Origin: Nannobrachium achirus
Lineage: Eukaryota; Chordata; Actinopteri; Myctophiformes; Myctophidae
Length of the DNA stretch: 64,000 nucleotides
Assembly: GCA_963921795.1 (NCBI GenBank)
Contig: OY997655.1
Coordinates: 9,476,544 to 9,540,543, forward strand
Direction of reading: 5' to 3'
A program made the translations under genes and the position numbers. Below the pieces are notes generated by a model. The model worked only from the letters and a program-made list of their open reading frames with translations, did no database searches and had not been told where the DNA came from. This document shows, piece after piece, positions 21,470-31,763 of this stretch (positions are counted from its first letter, which is position 1; each line of letters begins with the position of its first letter).

Positions 21470-21962
21470 GTGAAGAAAAAAGAGTTGAGCCGGAAGGCAA
21501 AGCTCTCTGTCTACCGAGCAATCTTCGTTCCTACTCTCACCTATGGTCATGAAGTGTGGGTCATGACCGAAAGTATAAGGTCGCGGGTGCAAGCGGCCAA
21601 AATGGGTTTCCTCAGACGGGTGGCTGGTATCTCCAGATAGGATGAGAAGTTCAGTCACCGGAGAGAGACTTGGAGTAGAACCGCTGCTCCTACACTTGGA
21701 AAGGAGTCAGCTTAGGTGGTTCGGGCATCTAGTACGGATGCCCCCCGAGCGCCTTCCTAGGAAGGTCCTCGATGCGCGTCCCACTGGGAGGAGACCCCGT
21801 GGCAGACCAAAGACCAGATGGAGGGATTATATCTCCAAACTGGCTTGGGAACGCCTCGGTATACTCCCTGAGGGAGTGGAGGAAGTTGCTCGGGATAAGG
21901 AAATCTTTACCCCCGCGACCCGATTCCAGATAAGCGGTTGAAGATGGATGGATGGATGGATG
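21470..21962 (+). pseudogene. RTE/Rex3-like LINE ORF C-terminus and 3' tail
   Basis: Two overlapping reading frames give one LINE-like C-terminus. The first frame (21470-21637) has RAIFVPTLTYGHEVWVM and FLRRVAGISR, then a stop. After a one-base shift the second (21642-21941) has LRWFGHLVRMPPERLP and RRPRGRPKTRWRDYISKLAW, a non-LTR reverse transcriptase C-terminal region. It ends in (GGAT)n at 21945-21962, the tail type known for Rex3/RTE elements in fish. Truncated, frameshifted and inactive. The clade name is from recall. Confidence 0.75.
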
Positions 21963-22082
21963 GCTAGTGCCCCGAGTGTCCCTGAGTGACATTCTTGTTG
22001 TTTCATGAGTACAAATGCCTTGATATTGTGAATGAAACCGGCACCTGTAATATTTATGTCCTGTCCTGTATGCAAATTTCCC

Positions 22083-22084
<2 letters not shown>

Positions 22085-22178
<94 letters not shown>

Positions 22179-22233
22179 GCGTGCCTGCGTGCGTGTGTGT
22201 GTGTGCGTGCCTGCGTGTGTGTGTGTGCGCGCA
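22085..22233. repeat. (GT)n microsatellite with GCGT/CCTG variants
   Basis: About 44 pure GT units then interrupted GCGTGCCTGCGTGTGT. Frames of up to 155 codons over it are microsatellite translations. Confidence 0.97.
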
Positions 22234-22589
22234 CGTACTGAGTGATGTGACAGGTCCTAACATAGACAGGCAGGTGACACACGTTAAGGGACATGTCCCC
22301 TGGACGTCCATATTGAGCAGCAACCAGACGTCAACGTGTGACAAATGACACTTTGGATCAGTGCATCAGAGCAGCACAGCCAGCGCTGTGGCCCAAAAAT
22401 CTAGGCCGGGAACCTTTTTTTTTTTTGGTTTGTTTCTTTGTTTCTGACCCATTTTTTTATGGGTCACAAGTTAGCCTGTTTTAGTGGGTCACAACCTCTG
22501 GGTTTGTGAGGTAAATGTAGATCATTGTGGTTTCTCACAACCCCGGGTTTGATGTATCCACCAAGAACTTTAGGGAATTTAAGCAAGGC

Positions 22590-22830
22590 CGGCTACGGCA
22601 GTCCACTCCGGTAACCGGAAATGAATCAGTGCTCGATAGATAAACCTGCTTCCTGTCGCAGCCCTTAAACTACGGCAGAAGATCCCTTTCCACGTAGTGA
22701 CAGTGTGTACAACGTTTGCGGCATAGACGCGTCACCAAGAGTTCTGTAAAAAGGGTGGGAACCCGTCGCTGACGGCTGTTTGCTGATTTGTTGATTTTGA
22801 TCGCCCTGGCTTAAATTCCCTATTATTTCT
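22590..22830. repeat. Family D repeat, diverged copy
   Basis: GGCTACGGCAGTCC, ATCAGTGCTCGATAGAT, TTTCCACGTAGTGACAG and GGTGGGAACCCGTCGCTGAC parallel the copy at 40432-40738 at lower identity. Confidence 0.7.
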
Positions 22831-22863
22831 ATGAGGCAGTTGACCCTCTTTTAATGTGTAAAT

Positions 22864-23157
22864 CAGTGGCTCTCAAACTTTTTAGCTCAAGACTCAAAAC
22901 ATAAATTGGATGTTTGCCCGGGACTACTTATGGAAATTATTTAATTTTAAATTTGTATTTATTTAAAATGTTGTAATTGTTTTTAATTGATGAAACGTTT
23001 AGATTTTTCTTTTTTTTTTAACTTTACTATAATTATTTGTATTATAGGAAAACAAAGAAAGAAAAAAATACGTCCATTTTAATTTATTCACGACCCATCA
23101 AAAATGTGTTTTGCGCGAACCAAACATGGGTCCAGACCCACTGTTTGGGAAACAGTG
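22864..23157. mobile_element. Small hAT MITE, 8-bp TSD with one mismatch
   Basis: Ends CAGTGGCTCTCAAACTTTTT and, on the other strand, CACTGTTTCCCAAAC. Flanks GTGTAAAT (22856-22863) and GTATAAAT (23158-23165) differ at one position. AT-rich interior, no coding potential. Ends of the CAGTGGTTCTCAAAC type are typical hAT termini. Confidence 0.78.
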
Positions 23158-23165
23158 GTATAAAT

Positions 23166-23464
23166 ATACGCACACAGCTTGACCCACATCCTGGTTAGCC
23201 TACATCTGAACACCATCTTACACAATACACTTAATCACTCCTAATCTGTGTAATCATACAGTGTAGATTACTGTACTCTCCTCCTTATCTCATAACCGTG
23301 ATGCCCAGTATACATTCTGCACTGAATCTGTCTGTTACTATTCCTGCCTGCCTCCCTACTGTTATCTGTGTATCACTTACTGTGTTCTGATGCAAATGTG
23401 CTCAGCCACACCACATGCAACGCTAGCCATGTGGTTCTCAAAAACATATGTACTGTATATATAT
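23166..23464. other. No gene recognised
   Basis: Unique-looking AT-rich sequence with no recognised feature. Confidence 0.4.
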
Positions 23465-23713
23465 CGTCGTTGTCGGGTGAAAACCTTGTATGTCCAAAAC
23501 CGTTCGTTTTGCATTTTAAAAATGATTTAAACTAGTGAAAACAGCCGATCTACAAGCACACAACGCCTTGCGGTGTGAGGCGTTGTGTGCTTGTAGATCG
23601 GCTGTTTTCACTACTTTTGTGCAACGGCCTTGTATGATGAAGCAGGGCTTTGCTTTGCAAAAAATGTACACATTTTAAACTTGGAGATACAAGGTTTCTG
23701 CCCGACAATGACG
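23465..23713. mobile_element. Family B hairpin element, copy 5, ATAT-flanked
   Basis: Ends CGTCGTTGTCGGGTGAAAAC and, on the other strand, CGTCATTGTCGGGCAGAAAC. Central hairpin 23532-23613, inner stem CAACGCCTTGC/GTGAGGCGTTG. ATAT flanks both ends (23461-23464, 23714-23717). Confidence 0.9.
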
Positions 23714-23717
23714 ATAT

Positions 23718-24057
23718 ATTGCTATCTTTTTAGAAAAGATAGCAGATCTTCAAGCTCACAGCGAGTTGTATCGCAGCATGTTGTGGGACTGCTATCTTTG
23801 AATAGACAAAAATAGGATTGAAGTGGTTGCACAAATTCTTTTTCACCTCTAGTAGTCTTGTCTCATTGTGAGCTTGTAGATCTGGTATTTTCAAATCTTT
23901 GTATACATTTGAAAACTTGGACATTTTGATACCAATACTTGTGTACTTTTAATCGAGTACATTTTGAATTACAGACTTTTGTAACAGAGTTTTTCTACAT
24001 TGCAGTATTGATACTTTTACTTATAAGTAAAACATTATAGTACCTTTTACACCACTG
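23718..24057. mobile_element. AGTACT-rich hAT remnant carrying decayed hairpin arms
   Basis: AGATAGCAGATCTTCAAGC (23734) and TTGTGAGCTTGTAGATCTGG (23866-23885) are separated hairpin arms. GTGTACTTTTAATCGAGTAC and the right end TTTTACACCACTG mark the hAT family of 8115-8929. Confidence 0.6.
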
Positions 24058-24072
24058 CTCCTGTCTCCCTAT

Positions 24073-24275
24073 AGGAGATCCTAGCTGCACAAGAGGAGGA
24101 GACCCCCTGGCAGACCAAACACCAGATGGAGGGATTACATCTCCACACTGTCCTGGGGAACGCCCGGGGATCCCCCAGGAGCAAGTGGCTGATGTTCCCT
24201 GGGAAAGGGAAGTCTGCTGGAGCTCTCTGCTGGAACTGTTGTCCCCGCGGGCCCGATTCCGGATAAGCGGTTGGA
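24073..24275 (+). pseudogene. RTE/Rex3-like LINE 3' fragment, second copy
   Basis: CAAGAGGAGGAGACCCCCTG, CCAGATGGAGGGATTACATC, GGGGAACGCCCGGGGATCC and GATTCCGGATAAGCGGTTGG follow the copy at 21780-21945. Frames are broken and the (GGAT)n tail is missing. Confidence 0.72.
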
Positions 24276-24536
24276 TGCTTATAAATTACGGTACAAACTG
24301 ATGAGTCAGGTTTCAACAAGACATCCTAAGTTGTCTTGATGGTCCACAACATCATTACATTCTCTTTATTCCAGAATCCACAAACAAGTAAAAAACATTA
24401 CGGCAAGTGAAAGGACCTCTATTCTTCTGCCTACACATACGTCATGTCCTAGTATGAGCGAATAGGGGAAGGGAATCAACGTCACGTGATTCCCTTGTTT
24501 GGCCACGCAAAAACTTGTATGTGTATCTCAGGACTC

Positions 24537-24803
24537 GGACACACATTTAAAGCATGTGATTTATGCTTTACCTGGGGGGGGGGGGGGGGGAGTAAAGCAG
24601 CATCCAATTCATTCCCTATGGAAGTCATGTGGTTTTGAAGAAGCAACTTGCTTTACGGCTGCCCTTCCCCCATAAGGCAGCCGTAAAGCAAGATGCCTCT
24701 TAAAAACCATGTGATTTCCATAGGGAATGAATCGGACGCTGCTTACCCCCCGCCTCCCCCTACTGTAGGTAAAGCACAGGTAACCTGCTTTTTATGTGTG
24801 TCC
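24537..24803. mobile_element. Palindromic MITE with poly-G tract
   Basis: The two halves are inverted copies: GGACACACATTTAAAGCA pairs with TGCTTTTTATGTGTGTCC, and ATTCCCTATGGAAGTCATGT with ACATGGTTTTTAAG...CCATAGGGAAT. The centre has GGCTGCC..GGCAGCC (24658-24687). A G run lies at 24572-24589. No clear target duplication. Confidence 0.82.
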
Positions 24804-25310
24804 ATGATTCCAAGGCCATGATTATTGGCAAGATTGTGGAAATGTTATAATATTTGGCGGTCTTGTTTTCATTTTGCACAAGATCGGTGGTTGTTGCCAT
24901 TACACAGCACTACGATACTTCACCGTATGTTGCGCTATGACGAAATAGCGCAACATAAAATGCAACAACATGCGTTCTGAAATGCAATTCCAATGGTGAA
25001 AGCTGTGTTGTTTTCACCCAGTGAAGGAATGCCAGATTCGGCCAAGCCCCCTAAAGACCCATATGTGTGTCTCAATGAATTATCATGAAGTCCCGGGTCG
25101 AATTGTGGGGGGGAGGCATCAACCGCTACAAGCGACTGGAGTCCGTTGGTATCTTCATGTCGCCGGCTTCCGTTGAAAATTAGTTTGCGTTAAAGCTGAC
25201 GGTGCGATCGAACGCAGCATCACAGTTAAACTGCAGGGAGTCCGGTCGCCAAATTATCGTGTGAACGTACGGTATTTATCAGCAAACATACCAAAAAAAA
25301 ACCACAAACA
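24804..25310. other. No gene; small palindrome GTTGCGCTA/TAGCGCAAC
   Basis: GTTGCGCTATGACGAAATAGCGCAAC at 24928-24953 is a short hairpin. Otherwise nothing recognised. Confidence 0.5.
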
Positions 25311-25898
25311 TTAAACCCATTTAGGCCTGGAATTATTGAATGCTTTAACCAGTGAAAAATAGCAGATATACAAGCTCACAGCGCGGCACCGAGTGCCGTG
25401 CTGCGAGCTTGTAGATCTGCTATTTTTGAAAAAGTCGTAAAAATGTGTGCAAATCTTTGAATATATGTATTTTTAAAGCGAATGTTTGTAACTCAAATTT
25501 TGCTTCTGGGTGGTCCCTGGAACTAGATATTTTGAAATGGGGGTCCGTGGTCAAATAAATATCATTTTGGGGGTCCTTCACATGACAAGGTTTGAGAACC
25601 ACTGACACAGTAGTCTCTCAAGAACAGACTAACTGAGCTCCAGTTAAGTGAAAAGGACCTTTTCTTTGACGATGGCTGGCCAGATTGCTGACATAGAAAC
25701 ATAGGTTTTTCCAAAAATCTTAGAAGGATTCAAAAGACACTTATAGAATCGGGTCAAAATTCGAATTTTCACAATTTTTTTAAAATAGCAGATCTACAAG
25801 CTCGCAGCGCGCTGTGAGCTTGTATATCTGCTATTTTTCAATAGTTAAAGCATAAAATAAATGATACACAAAATGTGTACCCGTTCTAAATGGGTTAA
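25311..25898. mobile_element. Family A hairpin element, most complete copy, TTAA to TTAA
   Basis: Termini read TTAAACCCATTTAGGCCTGG and, on the other strand, TTAACCCATTTAGAACGGG; TTAA at 25311-25314 and 25895-25898. The left hairpin is 25354-25428 (inner stem CAGCGCGGCAC/GTGCCGTGCTG). The core is reversed relative to 4753-5240 and includes the same CTCAAGAACAGACTAACTGA segment. The right hairpin is 25782-25839 (tip shortened). No ORF of note; MITE-like, piggyBac-type ends inferred. Confidence 0.88.
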
Positions 25899-25984
25899 TG
25901 AACGCATCGCTGATGACAGAGCTGTCACAACGAAGCTATGAAGCCAGCGTACCTTGGAAGACAACTCATAGTCCCTTTAAGACA

Positions 25985-26736
25985 TTAAGACCCAGAATTA
26001 TTTTATACTTTAGCTATTGATGAATACAAGCTCGCCGCGTTGCAAGCTTGTAGATCATCAATCTTTGAAAAATCGTGAAATGTGTGCAAATCTTTGAGTA
26101 TATCATTTTCAAAGCAAACCTGTGTAACTCAAATCTTTGCTACTGGGGGTCCCTGGAACAACATATTTTTGAGATGGGGGTCCACGGCCAAATACCTGTA
26201 ATTTTGGGCGTCCTTGCATGAAAAAGTTTGAGAACCACGGATTTAGAAGAAGGATTTCTACCACTTTTTGTGGTCACATGTTCAGATACTGGATTCCGAT
26301 TGGCTTAAAACATTGGTAAATCAGTCAACAACCTTGAGTTGGCTCATGGACCCCGCCCACTGAAACAATTAATGATTGTAACTAAAAGATCCTTGCAAGT
26401 TACAACTGTGTTTTCTTTCATTTATATGGTAGAAGTGTTAGAAAAGCAATGTGTGGCACTCGGCTTCGCCTCGTGCCACAACCCTGAAACAGTGGTAAAT
26501 CAGCCAACAACCCACTCCCTCTCATGGTAAATGGCTTACCTAGAAGACATTTATAGAATCAGGTCAAATATATTCAAAGACTTGCACAAATCGGCACTAT
26601 TTAAAAGAAATATATACAATATAATATAATAATATACAAGCTCACAGTGTGGCACAGAGTGCTGCGCTGTGAGCTTGTAGATCTGCTATTTTTCAACAGT
26701 TAAAGCAAAAAATAATTCCCGGTCTAAGTTGGTTAA
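25985..26736. mobile_element. Family A element with family E insertion
   Basis: TTAAGACCCAGAATTATTT (25985) faces TTAACCAACTTAGACCGGG on the other strand (TTAA at 26733-26736). The left hairpin (26017-26060) is degraded. The core is reversed (26100-26250). Family E sequence (26257-26541) splits the sequence between GAAGGATTT and AGAAGACATTTATAG. The right hairpin spans 26630-26700. Confidence 0.8.
26257..26541. mobile_element. Family E insertion, copy 1 (ends in direct orientation)
   Basis: Contains CTTTTTGTGGTCACATGTTC, GTAAATCAGTCAACAACC, CATTTATATGGTAGAAGTG and GGTAAATCAGCCAACAACCC. A hairpin TGTGGCAC/GTGCCACA (26451-26480) precedes the last block. In the copy at 62880-63120 the two GTAAATCAG ends face each other; here they are parallel. 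Confidence 0.72.
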
Positions 26737-27063
26737 ATAAAAAGCTTGTGGAAGACTTCCAAGCCCGGTCTCATCTCTCTCCACGGTCAGCAGACATTGA
26801 TGAGACGAGCAGACTAAATTAGCGTTGAAAGCCTGGCATCAAGTAGCCTGGAAGGCTTTATTAAAGAATGAAAGAGAAGAAGGAAATAATTATCCAAAAA
26901 AAAGATGAAGGGGCCGCCAGGGGCACACAGTTACGCAACCACATGTTTTATGAGAACAGTTTGAGAACAGCGGTTCGAGGGTCCCCCACAGGGGGTCCTT
27001 GAGGATGTTTCAGGGGGGTCCCCAGATGAATGGAGTTAATATAGCTTCGCTAGTGTCATTTGA

Positions 27064-27165
27064 ACCACTTTAAACCCTGTTTTATACTTTAGTTATACTT
27101 TAGTTATTCAAAAGAATGGCTGATCTACAAGTTATCAGTCCGTCGGTCAGTTATCTGTCGTCATT
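27064..27165. mobile_element. Family A terminal fragment
   Basis: CTGTTTTATACTTTAGTTAT then CAAAAGAATGGCTGATCTACAAG is the outer region and hairpin arm of family A, without a second arm. Confidence 0.55.
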
Positions 27166-27193
27166 CACCGCGGAGCCATTCATTATCCCTTAC

Positions 27194-27333
27194 ATAAAAG
27201 ACTCATAACTAAGCTACTGTTAAGGTTTTATAAAAGACTCATAACTAAGCTACTGTTAAGGTTTTATAAAAGACTCATAACTAAGCTACTGTTAAGGTTT
27301 TATAAAAGACTCATAACTAAGCTACTGTTAAGG
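27194..27333. repeat. 36-bp tandem repeat, about four perfect copies
   Basis: The unit ATAAAAGACTCATAACTAAG plus CTACTGTTAAGGTTTT repeats at 27194, 27230, 27266 and 27302 without visible change. Perfect identity suggests recent expansion or an assembly artefact. Confidence 0.97.
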
Positions 27334-27702
27334 CCAGTGGAAAGCAATGAGCTCCAGTAAAGGTTCTCACTCTGCTTCCTGACAGCTCCATTTGTGCAGA
27401 AACAGCTCTTTCTTAAAGGTAACAGGTGACCTTTTGCAAATTGCACCGCCTGCTTGAATGTTAGATCCCAGCTCTGTGTGAGAGCTACAGGATCAGTGTT
27501 AGACATGTCTGGCACCCGGGAGAAGGGGTCAAAGGTGAAGATATACCATGCACGCTAGCAAATGGATGGCAATCTGGCAAGTTCCGGAAAAGACGCGCTG
27601 TGATTGGCCAGGCGTCATTTGAGTGGCAGCCTCGCGAGGCCCCTCCCTTACGCAAGGCTTTTCCTCCTCTACTAATACAGACAGAATGCCATTCCCAGCA
27701 CC

Positions 27703-27830
27703 TGCCTCCGTGGCTTTGTGGATTGGTCTCTGGGATTCCAATCCATGCGCCCTGGGTTTGTATCCCAGTCGTGCCAGTCTTTCTTGCTACACCCCACTTA
27801 GGTTAGGTTTAGGTTTAGGGGTAGAGTTGG
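27703..27830 (+). mobile_element. Possible tRNA-derived SINE head
   Basis: CCTCCGTGGCTTTGTGGATT resembles an A box and CCCTGGGTTTGTATCCCAG a B box (GGTTYGWATCC) about 45 bases apart. No acceptor stem or full cloverleaf is evident, so a functional tRNA is unlikely. Confidence 0.4.
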
Positions 27831-27892
27831 GCCGTCTAAAAGATAACATGTAGACATAGCGACAATGCGGCTCAAAGGGACTGTAGTGCCAT

Positions 27893-28040
27893 TGATTGAT
27901 TGATTGATTGATTGAAGACTTTATTAGAAGAAGTTTGCATAGGAAAAAGTACAGTTTCATGACGGTACAGTTCACTGGTACAAGGTCTACTAAAAGGAGA
28001 TCCTAGAAAAGACTAAGCTTATTTCCATAGGAAACCATTT
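27893..28040 (-). mobile_element. LINE 3' end with (GATT)n tail, minus strand
   Basis: On the minus strand CTTCTAATAAAGTCTTCAAT is followed by (CAAT)n (plus-strand GATT run 27893-27915), a common fish LINE 3' terminus with an AATAAA signal. No coding part identified. Confidence 0.55.
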
Positions 28041-28305
28041 AAGTATTTCATATAACATTGAATGACAGACGGATAGAACACAGTACTATGCAGTAGATAT
28101 GGTCAGGAAAAAAGGGGGAAACAATTTAAAAATAACAAAATAATGCTGCAGGCCAATCACACACTGCCAGGGTGGGGCTTGCCAGATAGCCGTTACGAAA
28201 AAAAATCATGCTGTTGAGCCGCCTACCTTACTGAACCAGTGGCTGATGAGGAGGCCAGGGACGTGCAGAGAACGGTAGAGAGGCAGGGGCTGACATTCCC
28301 TAAAA
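28041..28305. other. No gene recognised
   Basis: Unrecognised AT-rich sequence. Confidence 0.4.
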
Positions 28306-28400
28306 AAGGGGCACGGTAGCGCAGTCAGTAGCACTGTCATCTCACAACTAGACCGGTCCTGGGTTCGCATGTTCTCCCCGTGTCCCCTAAGGTTAGGTAG
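28306..28400 (+). mobile_element. V-SINE-like head with internal deletion
   Basis: GGGGCACGGTAGCGCAGTCA (A box), then GGTCCTGGGTTCG runs directly into CATGTTCTCCCCGTGTCCCC. The segment between B box and central domain seen at 44465-44568 is missing, with GTTCG/CATG as the joint. Confidence 0.75.
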
Positions 28401-28439
28401 GTCAGGTGAACGTTTTGCGGGGTCTTATTGGCACAAAAA

Positions 28440-28520
28440 AAAAAGAAAAAAGAAAAAACGTTTGAGAACCACAGATTTAGGAGGCATTTGTAGAACGGGC
28501 CTCATGCAGGTCTTAACAGA
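28440..28520. mobile_element. Family A remnant
   Basis: CGTTTGAGAACCACAGATTT, GGCATTTGTAGAACGGG and TCTTAACAGATTAAAG are pieces of the reversed core and right terminus. Confidence 0.5.
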
Positions 28521-28880
28521 TTAAAGTATCCTTCTTAACAACAACTCAGACACGGACAAAATACCAGCGAGAACGCACAGGGACTTGTAGCAACGCTACG
28601 GCAGCTGGTCGCGCACGTTAACGAGCCAATTAAACCAGCGTGCTGTGAACATAGAACAACAGAGATTCTTAAAGAAACGATAAAAATACATGGCTTGTCA
28701 AGAAAAGATTGAGAGGTTTATGGTCCTGTTGAACAGTCTTTATGGCTGTGAGTATTGGCAAGGGAGCCGTTGGTCTGTCCGTCTGTCTGTTCTTCCCCGC
28801 TGCCTCTCTGCCCTCTGCCTGACATTCATTCACAGGTCCAGCCCAAGGAGCAAAACCCTCCTAAAACCCTCCTAAAATGC
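28521..28880. other. No gene recognised
   Basis: Nothing supported; a 61-codon plus frame at 28690-28875 has no recognised features. Confidence 0.4.
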
Positions 28881-29330
28881 AGTCGGCATCTCTGTCGCCT
28901 CACAGCTAGAAGGGCCTGGGTTTGATTCCCGCCGGGGGGCGCTGTGGGCGTGTTCTCTCCTCCATTGCATCATCAGCGCCCACACCCTAGGTGGGGATGG
29001 CGAAAGGGCCTTTCTGTGTGGAGTTTGCATGTTCTCCCCGTGGCTCCTAGAGTAGATAGCATCACAAAAACATGCAGTAATCCTGGTCTCTATAATGCCT
29101 CCCCCTGGCCAGCCGGGGCGCTTGATGGAGGGGAAAGGAACTCGTTGGAATAACGTGTTCCTTCCACACGCTACGTCCAAACCGGGGAAATCCCCCCTGT
29201 CAGGTGAAAAGAAGCAACTTGGACTACTCATGCATAGAAGGAAGCATGAGGTCAGTCCGTTGTCTCCCCAGGCGCGGCAGAGGGAGAGCAGAGCCTTAAG
29301 CAATTGGCACTGGGTGAAAAAATGGGTTTA
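28881..29330 (+). mobile_element. V-SINE-like SINE, nearly full length
   Basis: A damaged A box (TCGGCATCTCTGTCGCCTCA) is followed by B box GGTTTGATTCC, GTGTGGAGTTTGCATGTTC and the same tail as 44401-44910. It ends in an A-rich stretch. The 143-codon minus frame (28872-29303) is simply this SINE read backwards; a similar frame appears over the copy at 44441-44770. Confidence 0.88.
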
Positions 29331-29394
29331 AAAAAAGCAAAACCTGCTTCGCTGGAATAGGCTATATCCACAGCAGCGATTTTGGAGAGAAGTT

Positions 29395-29437
29395 GGTCTC
29401 CCAACATTGTGAGCTTGTAGATCTGCTATTATCATCT
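29395..29437. repeat. Solitary hairpin arm
   Basis: ACATTGTGAGCTTGTAGATC followed by TGCTATTATC: one arm of the shared hairpin, partner arm absent. Confidence 0.6.
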
Positions 29438-29462
29438 GTGGAACCAAGTCAAACTAAATGTA

Positions 29463-29645
29463 GGGCCATACTGTCTCTGACCACCAAACCTTTCGTCGGA
29501 GAGTTGCGACTTTCCGACGTATATCTTTCCGAACTATAATTTCGGGTAATGCTTTTGAGAAGTTGAGAGTGACATCATTTTGTAGTTGAACCGGACCTTT
29601 CTGACGAAAAGTTTGGTGGTTGGAGACAGTATGGACAGGCAGGCC
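29463..29645. mobile_element. PIF/Harbinger-like MITE, decayed copy
   Basis: GGGCCATACTGTCTCTGACC and, reversed, GGCCTGTCCATACTGTCTCC-like ends; CACCAAACCTTTCGTC pairs with GACGAAAAGTTTGGTG. Related to 33314-33486. Confidence 0.72.
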
Positions 29646-30183
29646 ATTAGTGCTTATCAGGCTGGGGGATCCCCAGTTCACTGATTTTATTTTATTTTAA
29701 TTTATTTTTATTCACTATTTGGGATAGGGCTTATATAGTTCATTCACTGTTTTAATTTTTTTTCTTTTTTTTTTCTGTTCTTAGAACAATATGTATTTGA
29801 AATGTAGTGGTAAATACTGCTGTGAGTGACTAAAATATAACCTCTTCCATTCTATAGTCTATCAACTATCCATTGGAACCCTATTGTTTTTACAGCTTTT
29901 GGACGTTTCCGTGGCAATATGTCGTCTTGCTCTTCCAGTTGTACTGTACAGAACGCACGCACAGAAACAGAGCTGAAGCTGCGAGTGTTGCAGGACTAAT
30001 GCTGATTAAAAGATTAAAATCAATACAATATTTACCGCAATTCTAACAAAAGCACTAATCCCTGATAAGTCATCCATTACTCCCTCGGCCCGTTTGCACA
30101 GCCGAACGAAGAAGACAAAAGATACTGGATGTGTCGAACAACTGCTTTGCATATTTTAGCTAAAACAAAACAGCTCTTGTGAA
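29646..30183. other. No gene recognised
   Basis: T-rich tract at 29690-29780 (TTTATTTTATTTTAATTTAT). No coding feature. Confidence 0.4.
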
Positions 30184-30729
30184 CAGGGGCGTCACAAGGG
30201 GTAGGAAAGTGGGACTGAGTTACTAGGGCCCAAGGTGGTGGAGGGGCCTTCATTATTTTATACTTTAGCTATTGAAAAATAGCAGACATACAAGCTCACA
30301 GCGCGGCACCGAGTGCCGCGCTGCGAGCTTGTAGATCTGCTATTTTTGAAAAGTCGTGAAAATGTGTGCAAATCTTTGAATATATGTATTTTTTAAGCGA
30401 ACATTTGTAACTCAAATTTTGCTTCTGGGGGGTCCCTGGAGCTCAATATTTTGAGATGGGGGTCCCGCGGCCAAATACATACCATTTTGGGGGTCCTTCA
30501 CATGAAAAGGTTTGAGCTCCACTGACATGGAAACATGGGTTTTTCAAATATATATAAATATTCAAAGATTTTCATGATTTTTTCAAAAATAGCAGATCTA
30601 CAAGCTCGCAGCGCGGCACTCGGTGCCGCGCTGTGAGCTTGTATATCTGCTATTTTTCAATAGCTAAAGCACAGGGGCCCCACAGTGAATCCTTGTACCC
30701 AGGGCCCAGAATTTGGTGCGACACCCCTG
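30184..30729. mobile_element. hAT-like shell with family A two-hairpin module, near-perfect 8-bp TSD
   Basis: Ends CAGGGGCGTCACAAGGGG and, on the other strand, CAGGGGTGTCGCACCAAATT. Flanks CTTGTGAA (30176-30183) and CATGTGAA (30730-30737) differ at one base. Inside: hairpin 30274-30348, reversed core (TTCTGGGGGGTCCCTGGAG), hairpin 30584-30658, both with full CAGCGCGGCAC stems. The shell is not the TTAA shell of 25311-25898, but the module is the same. Confidence 0.85.
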
Positions 30730-30767
30730 CATGTGAAGCACGCGTACACCCTCTCATTTGGCTCATT

Positions 30768-30901
<134 letters not shown>

Positions 30902-31007
30902 AGTCTGAAAGAAGGGGTAAACCACCAATGGCTATTTGCATGAGCAAAGGAAACAAATGTTTTGCTTCATTCGTTTCTAAAAGACTACAACACATTAATT
31001 GTTTTCC

Positions 31008-31122
31008 AGAAACGGCTCTCAAACGGGGGTCCAGGGACCCCTAAAAGGGTTCCTTGAGGGGGGTGACAGATGGGCCCGTACGAGAGTTATTATGGGGGTC
31101 CTTGAGTTTGAGAACCACATGT
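31008..31122. mobile_element. Small hAT-like MITE
   Basis: CGGCTCTCAAACGGGGGTCC and GGGGGTCCTTGAGTTTGAGAACCAC are inverted, of the CAGTGGTTCTCAAAC terminus type. The target duplication is not clear. Confidence 0.55.
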
Positions 31123-31190
31123 TTGCGGGCGTGGGAAGATTCATTTTGCATTCCTAGTTTCCTGCAATGTGATGTATGATGATGTGTGAT

Positions 31191-31763
31191 TAGGAGTGTA
31201 ATTGAATCGAAAAATCGATTTTAATTTGCATTGATCTACTATATCGATATAAAAAAGCAAAATATCGTACCGTTTTGGCTTTGTATCGTATCAGTATCGT
31301 TTACAACATTTGCAGATAATCGGTATCGAATCGTTTTGCAGTGCAAATAATTGATTGTATGGAAGTATTAGTGCATGGTAATTTTAAGAAGGAAAATGAA
31401 AAAGAGGGGTTTAATTACTTTTCCATTCCATCTTGGTCTATCGATAAATGTGTGTAATCTCTGTGTTCATGTCAAGGTGCGGGTTTGTCCATAATGTGTT
31501 GAAATATAATGTCCATGTATTTGTTAGAAAATCACAGTGTTTAGTTATTTATATCCATAATAATAAGTTTCCCTTAAACACATGCTCTATTGACACGTTT
31601 CACACAGATTTAATTTCTTTGCTAAATAGTTACTATATCGATTTTAAATCATTGAATCGTATCGTATCGCCATGAATGAACCAATATCGTCCATGTATCG
31701 TATCGTCAACCATGTATCGTGATGCGTATCGTATCGTTTTTAAAATGTATCGTTACACCCCTA
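31191..31763. mobile_element. Non-autonomous hAT, perfect 8-bp TSD TGTGTGAT
   Basis: Ends TAGGAGTGTAATTGAATCG and, on the other strand, TAGGGGTGTAACGATAC. TGTGTGAT lies at 31183-31190 and 31764-31771. The interior repeats ATCGTATCG and ATCGATTTT. A 75-codon frame inside is not recognised. Confidence 0.93.

Noticed and set aside
21827..22348. Open frames of 96-155 codons on both strands
   Set aside because: They translate the GT/CA microsatellite (poly Cys-Val or Thr-His) plus chance flanks.
28872..29303. 143-codon minus-strand frame, with a similar 109-codon frame at 44441-44770
   Set aside because: Both are the same SINE read backwards; similarity reflects the repeat, not a conserved protein.
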